64,000 bases of DNA from NCBI GenBank assembly GCA_041390305.1, contig JAWKQE010000013.1:109949-173948 (forward strand). The letters are read 5' to 3'. Source of the stretch: JACKCR01 sp041390305 (lineage in GTDB: Bacteria > Eisenbacteria > RBG-16-71-46 > CAIMUX01). This document shows positions 31,976-40,775 of this stretch, one piece after another (position 1 is the first letter of the stretch; each line of letters begins with the position of its first letter). The notes under the pieces were generated by a model. The model searched no databases. It worked only from the letters and a program-made list of their open reading frames with translations, and was not told the DNA's origin. The position numbers and the translations under genes are program-made.

Positions 31976-33674
31976 CGGCGCCGCGCGGGTCGCTTGTGTC
32001 GCTCTGCCCGCGTTTCCTCTGCAGCTGCTCCTGAAGAAGCATCCGGACTGGCACGGGCTGCCCGCGGCGGTCGTGGATCACGACAAGCCACAGGGGATCC
32101 TGCTCTGGGTGAACGAGAGAGCCCGCGCGCACCGGATCCTTCCCGGAATGCGCTATGCGGCCGGGCTTTCGCTGACGCGGGAGCTGCGTGCGGGGGTGAT
32201 CGGAGAGGAGGAGATCCAGGCAGGGGTCGCCGCACTCGAAACGCGGCTCGGGTTCTACTCTCCCGAGGTCGAACCCTCTCCGTCGGAGCCGGGTGTGTTC
32301 TGGATCGGCGCGAACGGTCTCTCGCTCCTCTATCCCTCACTCGTCCGTCTGGCTCGTCTCATCCGGGAGGATCTCGCGCGGGAGAGTTACGAAGCGGACG
32401 TCGCCGTCGGATTCTCCCGGTTCGGCACCTATGCCGCGGCGCGGTGTGGTGCGGGGTTCCTGAAACGGCGCTTCGGCGGGGGGGCGGTTGCCGATCGGCG
32501 TCCTGCGGTCAGTGCAGTTGCGCGTTCTGCGACGAGCGTGCCGGTCGGTTCGTCTTCTACTTCGCCTTCTGCTTCGTCTGCCGATCCGTCTGCCGCGTCT
32601 TCCGGTCCGGCTTCAGGCGACCATGTGCTCGTCTTCCGCAATCCGCGCGCGGAGATCACGGTGGTGCGGCACGTTCCGATCGATCGGCTCGGATTCGAGC
32701 CCGATCTCAGGGACACCTTGGCCAAGCTCGCCATCCACGATCTGGGTGGGTTCGCGGACCTTCCGCCGGAAGGGCTGCAGAAGCGGTTCTCTCCCGAGGT
32801 GCTGCGCCTCCATCGACTCCTGCGCGGGGAACTCTGGGATCCGCTCCAGCCGAGTCCGATCCACGAGCCGCTTCGGGAACGGTTTCTCTTCGACGATCCG
32901 GAGAACGACTGCGAGCGGCTGCTCTCCCAGATCGTCACCATGCTCCAGAACTTCCTCGAGAGGCTGGAACGCTTGGGTGATGAACTCGCTTCGCTCCGGA
33001 TCGAACTCGTCTTCGAACACGATGGATCCGGAGACCGAACCGACCAGGGTGAGAAGAAGGTGGCGCCGCGGAGAGAGGAGTTCCTCCGTCCGGCCAAGCC
33101 GACTCTGGACGAAGAGCAGATCGTGCAGCTCCTCCGTCTGCGTCTCGAGTCGCTCTCGCTGCCTGCCGGAGTGACGGAAGTCGAGTTGGAAGTGCAGAGC
33201 GCGCGCGTGGAGCGGGAGCAGCTCGAGCTGTTCGGTGGCGTAGGGCCTCGCGATCTCGAGGCCGCGACCCGTGCGTTCGCCCGGCTGCGGGCAGAGCTCG
33301 GGGAGAGTGTCGTCGTGAAGGCGCGTCTCAAGGAGGGGCATCTGCCCGAGGCTCGGTTCGCGTGGGAGCCGATGAAGGCGCAGAGCGAGCCGAACGCCCG
33401 CCGCGTGCACCTCCGTCCTCTCGTGCGCAGGTTCCTCGAGTCTCCGTGGGCGCTGCCGTCCCGTCCCCGCCACGAGCCCGACGGGTGGTTGGTCACGGGG
33501 ATCGAAGGCGGATCGGCGGAGGAGATCCTGGGGCCGTATGTGGTCTCGGGTGGTTGGTGGCATCGCGCGATCCACCGCGAGTACCACTACATCCGTACGG
33601 ACAAGGGGAAGTGGCTCTGGGTCTACTACGACCGGGAGCGGCGCCGCTGGTACCTCCAGGGCGAGGTGGAGTAA
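31953..33674 (+). CDS. imuB: ImuB, Y-family-like polymerase subunit of the SOS mutasome
   Basis: 573 residues from GTG 31953, overlapping imuA by 23 nt. The Y-family palm and fingers are recognisable: 'ALPAFPLQLLLKKHPDWHGLPAAVVD', 'ILPGMRYAAGLSL', 'GVFWIGANGLSLLYPS', 'VAVGFSRFGTYAAARC' and, in the HhH region, 'TLAKLAIHDLGGFADLPPEGL'. As in other ImuB proteins, the acidic catalytic residues of active Y polymerases are not conserved (for example the N-terminal Asp is 'ALPAF'), so it probably acts as a hub binding DnaE2 and the beta clamp. The C-terminal region 'VTGIEGGSAEEILGPYVVSGGWW' and 'RTDKGKWLWVYYDRERRRWYLQGEVE' is the family's tail. A 12-bp repeat insertion lies at residues 199-222. Confidence 0.88.
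   Translation: MVQRDSSDGAARVACVALPAFPLQLLLKKHPDWHGLPAAVVDHDKPQGILLWVNERARAHRILPGMRYAAGLSLTRELRAGVIGEEEIQAGVAALETRLGFYSPEVEPSPSEPGVFWIGANGLSLLYPSLVRLARLIREDLARESYEADVAVGFSRFGTYAAARCGAGFLKRRFGGGAVADRRPAVSAVARSATSVPVGSSSTSPSASSADPSAASSGPASGDHVLVFRNPRAEITVVRHVPIDRLGFEPDLRDTLAKLAIHDLGGFADLPPEGLQKRFSPEVLRLHRLLRGELWDPLQPSPIHEPLRERFLFDDPENDCERLLSQIVTMLQNFLERLERLGDELASLRIELVFEHDGSGDRTDQGEKKVAPRREEFLRPAKPTLDEEQIVQLLRLRLESLSLPAGVTEVELEVQSARVEREQLELFGGVGPRDLEAATRAFARLRAELGESVVVKARLKEGHLPEARFAWEPMKAQSEPNARRVHLRPLVRRFLESPWALPSRPRHEPDGWLVTGIEGGSAEEILGPYVVSGGWWHRAIHREYHYIRTDKGKWLWVYYDRERRRWYLQGEVE
32547..32618 (+). repeat. Six 12-bp in-frame units in imuB
   Basis: Six 12-bp units (32547, 32559, 32571, 32583, 32595, 32607) encode GSSS, TSPS, ASSA, DPSA, ASSG and PASG. 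The Ser/Ala-rich stretch interrupts the polymerase-like region between the palm and the little-finger/HhH part, in a loop. Confidence 0.7.
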
Positions 33675-33827
33675 CCGCCTAGGCCCGCCCGATTCGCCCC
33701 TCCGCATCCATCCGCCTGCTCCCCGGCCGTTCACGCCTCCCCCGGAACGGGCCGGATCTCTCCAGTTCCAGTCCCGAATGTCCGATAACCCTCAGGGGAT
33801 GACGTACGTTCCGGACGAGGCGAAGGC

Positions 33828-35066
33828 ATGCGCGTTCTGATCGCGGAAGACGATCCGGTCAACCGTCGGCTGCTCGGCCGACTCCTTCCGCAGCTCGGTT
33901 TCGACACGGTTTCTGTCGACCGGGGGGATCTCGCTTTGGAGAAGATCCGCTCCGAGAAGCTCCAGCTCGCGGTGGTCGACTGGGTGATGCCGGGGCTCTC
34001 CGGGATCGACCTCTGCCGGCGTCTCGAGTCCGAAGGACGGATGGTCTATGTCGTCGTACTGACGGGCCGCGAGTCCCACGCGGACATGCTCGAAGCACTC
34101 GAAGCCGGTGCCTCCGACTTCCTGACCAAACCGGTGCGAAGCGTGGACCTCGCCGCGCGGCTCAACGTCGGGAAGAGGGTGATCCAGGTGCACAGTCGTC
34201 TCGCCGAGCGATCGCGGGTCGACGCCGTGAACCGACTCGTCGCCGGGATGGCACACGAGATCAACACGCCGATCCAGTTCCTGGGAGACAACCTCCGCTT
34301 CCTGGTCGAGGAGACCGGGACGCTTCTCTCCTTCGCATCGAACCTGCAGAACACGGTGGCGGGCATGAGGGCGGGGGGGAAGGAGCTCACTCCGGAGGTG
34401 AGGGCACTCATGAGTTCCCTCGCGCTTCTCGATCTCGACTATCTCGTGGAGGAAGTGCCGCGCGCTCTCTCCGAGTCGATTGAAGGAGCGGACCGGGTGG
34501 CGGAGATCATTCGGGAACTCCGGGAGTACGACTTCCCGGTGGGAGGATCGAGGGGGACCGCCGACTCCCCTCCGCTCGAAAGAGCGGGTCTGGCCCAGGT
34601 GCTCGCTCCGGTCGTGTCCCGGATCCGAAGCCGCATCCCCGACGGGCTCGAGCTCGAAGTCGACGTTCCCGCGTCCCTTCCGGACGTGCAGCTCCATTGC
34701 CAGAGCTTCCAGGAGGCGGTGAGGAACCTCCTCGACAATGCCGTGGAGGGGATCCGTACGCTCGAGGATGGAGGCGGAAGCCCCCACCGAATTCGCCTCC
34801 TGGCGGAATCTCTGCCCGACGCGGTCGAGCTCTCGGTCGAAGACGACGGGCCGGGAGTCGATTCCGCCGACCAGGAACGGATCTTCGACCCGTTCTTCAC
34901 CACGAAGTCCCTGGGATCGGGGCCCGGCCTCGGGCTCCACTCGGCGCGGACCATCATCGAAGACATCCACGGCGGCCAGATCCGGATCGATCCGGACTAC
35001 ACGAGAGGTGCGCGCTTTCTCGTCAGTCTTCCCATCTCACGTGATGCGATGCGAGGTGTTTCATGA
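33828..35066 (+). CDS. REC-HisKA-HATPase hybrid sensor kinase without input domain
   Basis: 412 residues; ATG 33828. An N-terminal receiver domain (phospho-acceptor Asp near 52 in 'LAVVDWVMPGLSG', Lys in 'DFLTKPVR') is followed by HisKA with 'GMAHEINTPIQFLGDNLRFL' (His143) and an HATPase domain ('NLLDNAVEGI', 'VEDDGPGV', 'DPFFTTKSLGSGPGLGLH'). The receiver-first order means its phosphorylation state can control the kinase. It is cytoplasmic. The stop overlaps the start of the next gene (ATGA), a REC-HDOD protein that is the likely partner. The 'HEINTPIQFLGDN' H-box type recurs in the frameshifted kinase at 36462. Confidence 0.92.
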   Translation: MRVLIAEDDPVNRRLLGRLLPQLGFDTVSVDRGDLALEKIRSEKLQLAVVDWVMPGLSGIDLCRRLESEGRMVYVVVLTGRESHADMLEALEAGASDFLTKPVRSVDLAARLNVGKRVIQVHSRLAERSRVDAVNRLVAGMAHEINTPIQFLGDNLRFLVEETGTLLSFASNLQNTVAGMRAGGKELTPEVRALMSSLALLDLDYLVEEVPRALSESIEGADRVAEIIRELREYDFPVGGSRGTADSPPLERAGLAQVLAPVVSRIRSRIPDGLELEVDVPASLPDVQLHCQSFQEAVRNLLDNAVEGIRTLEDGGGSPHRIRLLAESLPDAVELSVEDDGPGVDSADQERIFDPFFTTKSLGSGPGLGLHSARTIIEDIHGGQIRIDPDYTRGARFLVSLPISRDAMRGVS

Positions 35067-36343
35067 ATCCACCCGAACACGAGGGCAACTCCAGCGCCGA
35101 CCGTTCCACGCCGACTCCGGAATCGCAGAGGAAGAAGCGCCTCCTCTTCGTCGACGACGAGCCCCGGATCCTGCAGGGGATCAAACGGATGCTCCGTACC
35201 CGTCGTCGTGAGTGGGAGGTGGAGACGGCGGAAGGCGGGCGGGAAGCGCTCGAACTCATGGAGGCCAGGCCGGTCGACGTCATCGTCACGGACATGCGGA
35301 TGCCACAGATGGACGGCGCGGAACTCCTCGTCGCGACGCAGGCACGACATCCGGAGACGATCCGGATCGTGCTCTCCGGCTACGCGGATCGGGATGCGTC
35401 CCTCCGCACCATACTCGTCGCGCACCAGTTCGCGAGCAAGCCGTTCTCGGCCGATGAACTCATCGTCACCCTCGATCGGGCCTGTTCGCTCAGCGACCTG
35501 ATCAAGGACGAGGGGGTTCGGCAGGCCGTGGGGTCGATCGACCTCCTGCCGGAGCCGCCCCAGATCTACCTCGAATGCTCGCGTGTTCTCCGGGAGGACT
35601 CGTCCTCGGCCGAACGGATCACCGCGGTGATCCAGAAGGACCCGTCGCTTGCGGCGAAGATCCTCCAGGTGGTGAACTCCGCGTTCTTCGGACTTCCGCA
35701 GAAGACCTCGAACCTCGAACGGGCCGTCAACTACCTCGGCACGGAGACGATCCACGGGATCGTGCTCGCGATGGAGGCGCTCCGCGTGGGAACGGCGACG
35801 CGGGGCGTTGGGCCGATCTCGCTCTCCGCGGTGACGGCCGCGTCCGTCCTCTCGGCCCAGGTCACGCGTGAGATCCATGCCGGCGACGACGAGCAACAGC
35901 ACCAGCTCTACACGACGGCGCTGCTCCACGACATCGGCTACCTCACTCTCCTCGAGAACGAGCCGGAGCGCGTCGCCGAGACCGTCGCTATTGCGGACGC
36001 CGAGCGAATCCCGTTCGACGAAGCGCGGCGGGTTCTCGGCTGCCCACCTCAGGCCAAGGTCGGAGCCTACCTTCTCGGCGCGTGGGGATTGCCACTCCCG
36101 GTCGTCGAAGCCGTTCTCTTCCAGCATGGATGCGATCGTCCGGCGGCGTCGTGTCCATTGACGGGTTGGATCCACTTGGCGGACCGCGCCTGCAAGCAGG
36201 CCTACCAGGAGAGCCGAGGCGTGGATGCCTTCACCCGCGTCACGTTCGCGGCGGAGTTCCGCACCATGGCCGGAGCGAAGTGGGATGACCTGTTCGGAAG
36301 AGCGCGGGAACTCGCGTCGGTGATGCTGGACGAAGCGGCCTGA
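35063..36343 (+). CDS. REC-HDOD response regulator
   Basis: 426 residues, start overlapping the kinase stop by 4 nt. A receiver domain (residues 25-145: 'LLFVDDEPRILQG', Asp in 'VIVTDMRMPQMDG', 'FASKPFSADE') precedes an HDOD domain (residues 160-420). The HDOD part has 'LPEPPQIYLECSRVLRED', 'QKDPSLAAKILQVVNSAFFGLPQ', 'AVNYLGTETI', 'TALLHDIGYLTLL' and 'VEAVLFQH'. HDOD resembles HD phosphohydrolases, but most members lack the full set of metal ligands and act as signalling scaffolds. Output may be through protein contacts rather than DNA binding. Confidence 0.92.
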   Translation: MNPPEHEGNSSADRSTPTPESQRKKRLLFVDDEPRILQGIKRMLRTRRREWEVETAEGGREALELMEARPVDVIVTDMRMPQMDGAELLVATQARHPETIRIVLSGYADRDASLRTILVAHQFASKPFSADELIVTLDRACSLSDLIKDEGVRQAVGSIDLLPEPPQIYLECSRVLREDSSSAERITAVIQKDPSLAAKILQVVNSAFFGLPQKTSNLERAVNYLGTETIHGIVLAMEALRVGTATRGVGPISLSAVTAASVLSAQVTREIHAGDDEQQHQLYTTALLHDIGYLTLLENEPERVAETVAIADAERIPFDEARRVLGCPPQAKVGAYLLGAWGLPLPVVEAVLFQHGCDRPAASCPLTGWIHLADRACKQAYQESRGVDAFTRVTFAAEFRTMAGAKWDDLFGRARELASVMLDEAA

Positions 36344-36405
36344 GGTCGGAGCCGGAGCGAGAGCGAGAGCGGGAGCCGGAGCGAGAGCGAGATGCCTTGC
36401 GGTTG
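36344..36405. repeat. Purine-rich 6-bp repeats between convergent genes
   Basis: GAGCCG and GAGCGA hexamers alternate (GGAGCCGGAGCGAGAGCGAGAGCGGGAG...) for about 45 bp after the REC-HDOD stop, in a 118-bp gap between convergent signalling operons. No gene or terminator with T-run is seen in the rest of the gap. Confidence 0.6.
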
Positions 36406-36461
36406 CGGGAGCGGCCGCAACTGGAGACCGCACCTTCGGTCCGACCGGTTCGCGCGGGGCG

Positions 36462-37968
36462 TCAGGCGGCGGCGCGGCGGGCGGCGTCTCCGTCGATCGG
36501 GATCCGGATGATGAAGGTCGTTCCCTCACCCGGACAGGTGAGGAAGTCGATCGAGCCGTGATGCTTGTCGACGACGACGGACCGGGAGATGGCGAGCCCT
36601 TGCCCGGTCCCCTTTCCCACTTCCTTCGTCGTGTAGAACGGATCGAAGACGTGGTCGCGTGCCCTTTCGGGAATGCCCATCCCGGTGTCCGAGATCCGGA
36701 CCTCGGCGAACGCTCCGTCGAGCTTCGTCTTCACGGTGATCTTCCCGTGGGGGCGGATCTTCGATCGGACGGCATCGCCCACCGCCTGTGCGGCGTTGAC
36801 GATCACGTTGAGGAACACCTGATTGAGCTCCGCGGGTAGGCAGTAGACCGCGGGGAGCGTGGGGTCGAGTTCCAGATCGAGGTCGGCCACGTACTTCCAC
36901 TCGTTCTTGGAGACGGTGGCGGTGTTCTCGAGCGCACGGTTGATGTCGGTCGGAGTCATCTCCTCGGAGCCGGGGTGGGAGAACTCCTTCATCGCCGCTA
37001 CGATCCGCGCGATCCTGTTCGAGGCCTTCGAGGGACTGCTGGATGGCCAGCGGCATTTGCTGCGTAGGCGAGAGATCCACCTTGCGAGTTCCCGCTGCGG
37101 ATCGTCCGCCGTTTGGGGACGCCGGGTCTTCCGGTCTGGGTCCTCGGATCCGCTCCCGGAGCGTCGCCTGAAAACGGACCTGATCTGCGGCAAGACTGAT
37201 CGGGTGCCTTGTCCAGGTCCCTTGAGTTGCCTCCGTCGATCGCGAGATCCTCGGCGGTCGCGCCGGCTGCGGCGATGCGTCCGGGAGGAAGCCGAGGAGC
37301 GGTCGAAGTTCCGCGAAGCCGTCCTGGAGGAAGCGCGTGTTGTCCGTGATGTACTGTCGGCGTGTTGATCTCGTGCGCGATGCCCGCCGCGAGAAGTGAT
37401 CGACTCGAGCTTCTGCGCCCTGGACGAGCTGGCCCTGGAGCCGCTTCCGCTCGTCCACGTTCCGGATGACCACGACACAGTGGTCGCTGCCCATCGGCAC
37501 CATCCGCGCCTCGAAGTAGGAGACCTTGGTCCCCTTGGGCGCGAGTTCGTACTCGATCGTCTGGAGGCGGCCGGTCTTTCTGGCTTCCGTCAGGGCCGTT
37601 CGGAACAGCTTCGCTACTTCGGGATGAGGAATCCGGTCCATCCGGCGACCGATCAGCATCTGGGGAGGGTGGATCAGGTCCCGATAGGACGATGTCGAGC
37701 ACGACCGGATCTTCCACGACGAGTCGAGCAGGCAGATGATATCCGGCTGCGCCTGGAGGACGCCGCGGACCTCCTCGTGCGCCTTCAGCAGCTCCTGGGT
37801 GCTGAACTCGAGGGATTGTTCGGCCAGTTTCCGATCCGACTCCGCGAACCTCAGGATCTCGTCGATCGCGACGAGGACGCGATGGAGCGACTGGTTCTCC
37901 GTGAGGCCATCGTCCAAATGGTCCTCGACGATCTGGCGAAGGGAGGGATGGAGCTCCGCCGACTCCAT
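36462..37968 (-). pseudogene. PAS-HisKA-HATPase sensor kinase interrupted by several frameshifts
   Basis: The reading begins at ATG 37968, which shares one base with the preceding regulator stop. PAS-like text runs to 'VVIRNVDERKRLQGQLVQ' (about 37410). The H-box region then jumps frames: 'AQKLESI' in a second frame, 'LAAGIAHEINTPT' in a third, then 'QYITDNTRFLQDGFAELRPL' back in the first. A further shift lies near 37020 between 'PLAIQQSLEG' and 'IARIVAAMKEFSHPG'. The HATPase part ('NVIVNAAQAVGDAV', 'ISDTGMGIPE', 'DPFYTTKEVGKGTGQGLAISRSVV') is intact to 36462. All indels lie in about 400 bp, while flanking sequence keeps the family text. That is compatible with either a recent pseudogene or local sequence errors; I cannot tell which. 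Confidence 0.8.
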
Positions 37969-38585
37969 CAGGCGGCCTCGTCCTTGTCATCCCGGCGGCC
38001 GAACCGCTTCTCCTGCGCCGCGAGTCTACGCTCGGCTTCCTGTACCTCCTGCTCCATCTGCTGGACGATGGAGGAGAGGTCGTCGAGGACGCCCCCGATC
38101 ACGATCGCGCCGCTGTCGTCCTTGACGACACCGCGAAGCCCGCTCGCCCCTTTCCGAAGCTCCTTCACCTCGTCCCGCCGACGACGCATGAGGTCCAGGA
38201 GCCGCCGGTTCTCGAGCAGGAGTTCGCGCTGCTGGAGTGCGGCGTGGAGTGCGATGAGGAGTTCGGACTCCTTGCAGGGCTTGGTCAGGAACCGGAAGAC
38301 GGCGCCCTCGTTGATGGCGCGCATGGCCGTCTCGAAGTCGGCGTAGCCGGTCATGAGGATCCGAAGGACGTCGGGATGGGACTTCCTCACGTACTGGAGG
38401 AGTTCGGTGCCGAGCATGCCGGGCATCCGGTCGTCGGCCACGATCACGTCGACGTCTTCCTTCTGGAGTAGCGCGAGCGCGTCCTTTGCGTTCTGGGCGA
38501 CGAGCACGGAGAACGGCTCGCCCCGGAGTGACCGGCGGAGGCCGGAGAGGAGGTTCGCGTCATCGTCGACGAAGAGGACCTTCAT
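37968..38585 (-). CDS. Response regulator (REC with coiled-coil tail)
   Basis: 205 residues from ATG 38585. A full receiver domain ('KVLFVDDDANLLSGLRRSL', Asp in 'VIVADDRMPGMLG', 'FRFLTKPCKESEL') is followed by a Leu/Glu/Arg-rich stretch (residues 125-200) predicted as coiled coil, with no DNA-binding domain. It sits between a REC-HD gene (4 nt upstream) and the interrupted kinase (1-nt overlap), so the three are co-transcribed. It likely relays or buffers phosphate within that set. Confidence 0.9.
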   Translation of the reverse strand: MKVLFVDDDANLLSGLRRSLRGEPFSVLVAQNAKDALALLQKEDVDVIVADDRMPGMLGTELLQYVRKSHPDVLRILMTGYADFETAMRAINEGAVFRFLTKPCKESELLIALHAALQQRELLLENRRLLDLMRRRRDEVKELRKGASGLRGVVKDDSGAIVIGGVLDDLSSIVQQMEQEVQEAERRLAAQEKRFGRRDDKDEAA

Positions 38586-38589
38586 CCGT

Positions 38590-39849
38590 TCATCCTTCCG
38601 TTCCCGTGGCCCGGGAGTCTGGTGGTTCCATGCCTTTGGCGCCGTTCCCGGCACCGTCGACATCGCCTTCGGCGTGCGCATGCTTGTCGTGGATCGGGAT
38701 GGCCACGGTGAGCGGCTCTCGAATGCCGACCCCGCGGGCGAAGTTCTCGAGGCGCTCGAGGAGGTCGACCGTCGCCGTCTGGCCTCGCGCGACGAGGAGC
38801 ATTCCGTTCTTCGTCTCGACGGGTTCGACGAACCGGTGGCCCGTTCTCACCTCGTGCAAGGTGACTTCCCGGTAGATCTCCTCGGCGGAGAGACCGCCGA
38901 AGAAGCTGGTCAACTGTTCGAGGAGGTTCGGGTCGTAGCGTCCCTCCCGCTGGGAGAGGATCTGGACGGCGTGATCGACGCTCTGCCCCTGGGACTCGAG
39001 ACGTTCGAGTTCGCAGAGGATGTAGATCACGCGGGCTCCCCAGGGGATGTGTTCGCCTCCCGGGCCCTTGGGTTCTCCCGTTCCGTCGAACCGCTTCCGT
39101 GAGTACCGGATGATCGCGCGGACGGTGTCCATGCGGGGGATGTGGGCGAGCACCCGGTCCGGGACGGCGAGGAGCTTGTCGACCATCTCCTGCTCGGCGG
39201 GTGCGAGGGACTCCCCGCGGTCGTACTTCGCGATCACCGTGGGGGGGACCGTGACCCAACCGATCTGCGAGAAGAGCGCGGCGACTTCGATCTCCCACCA
39301 CTCGCGGATGCCGCAATGGACGGAGAAGTCCCGGACGAGTTGACGGAGCCGGGTCGCCCGGCCGAACACCTCCGGGTTGCCGAGGGCGAGCGCGTCGCCC
39401 AAGGCGTCGACCGCGCCGTGGAGGGTCTCTTCGAGGATCCGCTTCTCCTCGACGCGGCGGGAGCGGAGGAGTACGGCCTCGTCGAGCACCGAGACGAGCT
39501 GGTCACGGGTCGCGGGCTTGGTCAGGAACCGGAAGATCTGTCCCTCGTTCACGGCCTTGAGCGAGGCCTGGAAGTCCGACTGCCCGGAGAGAATGATCCG
39601 GACGACGTCCGGGAACCGGGCCCGGGCCAGGGAGCAGAGCGTGGCCCCGTCCATGCCGGGCATCCTCATGTCCGAGACGAGCACGGCGATCTGGGGATCG
39701 CTCGCGAGCAGCTCCAGCGCATTTGGGCCAGATTCCGCAGTGATGACGCGGAACCGCCCGCGAAGCTGCCGCCCCAGTCCGGAGAGGATCCGGGGCTCGT
39801 CGTCCACGAGGAGAATCGTGTGTTCGGTCGAAGTTTCGGACATAGGCAT
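38590..39849 (-). CDS. REC plus degenerate HD-GYP-type domain regulator
   Basis: 419 residues from ATG 39849 (ATG 39843 also possible). Receiver domain first ('ILLVDDEPRILSGLGRQL', 'AVLVSDMRMPGMDG', 'FRFLTKPATRDQ'), then an HD-like region. It follows the HD-GYP plan but the key residues are changed: 'HDIGK' is 'FSQIGWVTVPP', and 'HHExxDGxGYP' is 'YSRKRFDGTGEPKG'. Cyclic-di-GMP hydrolysis is therefore unlikely and a binding or scaffold role more so. First gene of the operon reading REC-HD, REC, kinase. Confidence 0.88.
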   Translation of the reverse strand: MPMSETSTEHTILLVDDEPRILSGLGRQLRGRFRVITAESGPNALELLASDPQIAVLVSDMRMPGMDGATLCSLARARFPDVVRIILSGQSDFQASLKAVNEGQIFRFLTKPATRDQLVSVLDEAVLLRSRRVEEKRILEETLHGAVDALGDALALGNPEVFGRATRLRQLVRDFSVHCGIREWWEIEVAALFSQIGWVTVPPTVIAKYDRGESLAPAEQEMVDKLLAVPDRVLAHIPRMDTVRAIIRYSRKRFDGTGEPKGPGGEHIPWGARVIYILCELERLESQGQSVDHAVQILSQREGRYDPNLLEQLTSFFGGLSAEEIYREVTLHEVRTGHRFVEPVETKNGMLLVARGQTATVDLLERLENFARGVGIREPLTVAIPIHDKHAHAEGDVDGAGNGAKGMEPPDSRATGTEG

Positions 39850-39933
39850 GGATGTGAAGGCGGCCGACCCTCACGTGTTGAGGATCGGCCGCCAGACGGG
39901 CGATCTTGAGGGAACGCGCGCGAGGCTGGGGCG

Positions 39934-39960
39934 ACGGGCCGACGAACGGCGTCGGCCCGT
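39934..39960 (-). terminator. Strong hairpin after the lipoprotein gene
   Basis: ACGGGCCGACG (39934-39944) and CGTCGGCCCGT (39950-39960) form an 11-bp perfect stem with a 5-nt loop, 52 nt past the lipoprotein stop and 85 nt before the next start on the same strand. No T-run follows. It probably separates the two transcription units. Confidence 0.5.
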
Positions 39961-40012
39961 GACGTCATCGGCAGCGCAGCAGAATCCGAAGCAGGGGGGA
40001 TCGTCTACGCCT

Positions 40013-40516
40013 CTAGTACGCCTCGTCGACCTTGTACTTCGAGAAGTGCCAGATCGTCGTCGAAACGGTGCTTCCGTTGTCGACTCCTCCCTGATCGTCC
40101 CAGGTGGACGTGGTCGGGTCCCACAGATAGATGTGATAGGTCACGTTCGGGTCGTACCCGGACGGCTTGTCCATCGTCAGCGTGCACCCTTCGGCGAACG
40201 TCTGCCCGGACGGACCCATCACGACCTCGTCCGCGAGGCTCGACTGATAGAGCATCGTGATCGCGACCGTGGTCGAGAGCGCATCCGCGGGGACGACGAA
40301 CGTCGAGTTCGGGCCGACGACCGTTCCTCCGGACGATCCGATGTACTCCGTGGAGAGCGACGGACTGTTGTCCGGCGTCTCCGGGACGGAGTAGGGAGCG
40401 ATGGTGTTGACGCGGCTGTCCTCCTGACATCCCGGGGTCAGGATCGAGGTCGCGGAGAAGAGAAGCAGCGCGAGGAGAGGATAGAAGAAGCGACGAACGA
40501 GGTTGGTATTCGACAT
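40013..40516 (-). CDS. Small lipoprotein with ZU5-like beta domain
   Basis: 167 residues; ATG 40516 with AAAGG upstream. Signal 'RRFFYPLLALLLFSATSILTPGCQED' ends in a lipobox-like 'LTPGC'. The mature part contains 'GSSGGTVVGPNSTFVVPADALSTTVAIT', similar to ZU5-type repeats ('GGTV....G..L.VP.GAL...T.I.'), then a Trp-rich end ('IYLWDPTTSTWDDQGG', 'IWHFSKYKV'). Function unknown; surface-exposed role assumed. The 259-bp upstream gap is AT-richer and holds TATAGT (- strand, near 40672) as a possible -10. Confidence 0.7.
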   Translation of the reverse strand: MSNTNLVRRFFYPLLALLLFSATSILTPGCQEDSRVNTIAPYSVPETPDNSPSLSTEYIGSSGGTVVGPNSTFVVPADALSTTVAITMLYQSSLADEVVMGPSGQTFAEGCTLTMDKPSGYDPNVTYHIYLWDPTTSTWDDQGGVDNGSTVSTTIWHFSKYKVDEAY

Positions 40517-40775
40517 GGTATACGCCTTTCTCTCCGGAGTGCGGGGCACACCGGGTTCGGGGAGTGATAGGTCACTCATGTCGCGGGAAGGAAGGGACCT
40601 GCTTCTGGTCCCGGCGCGGGAGGGGGGGCCGGGAATGTAGGGTTGGTCTATGTGACCATCCTTGGTGAAACTATACAGACATCGATTGCAACCGAGAAAC
40701 GATTCTTCGAACTATTCTCAGATCGAATCCACGTCCACACACTCGATGAGTCGCGTGAACTCGAGACGACGACGC

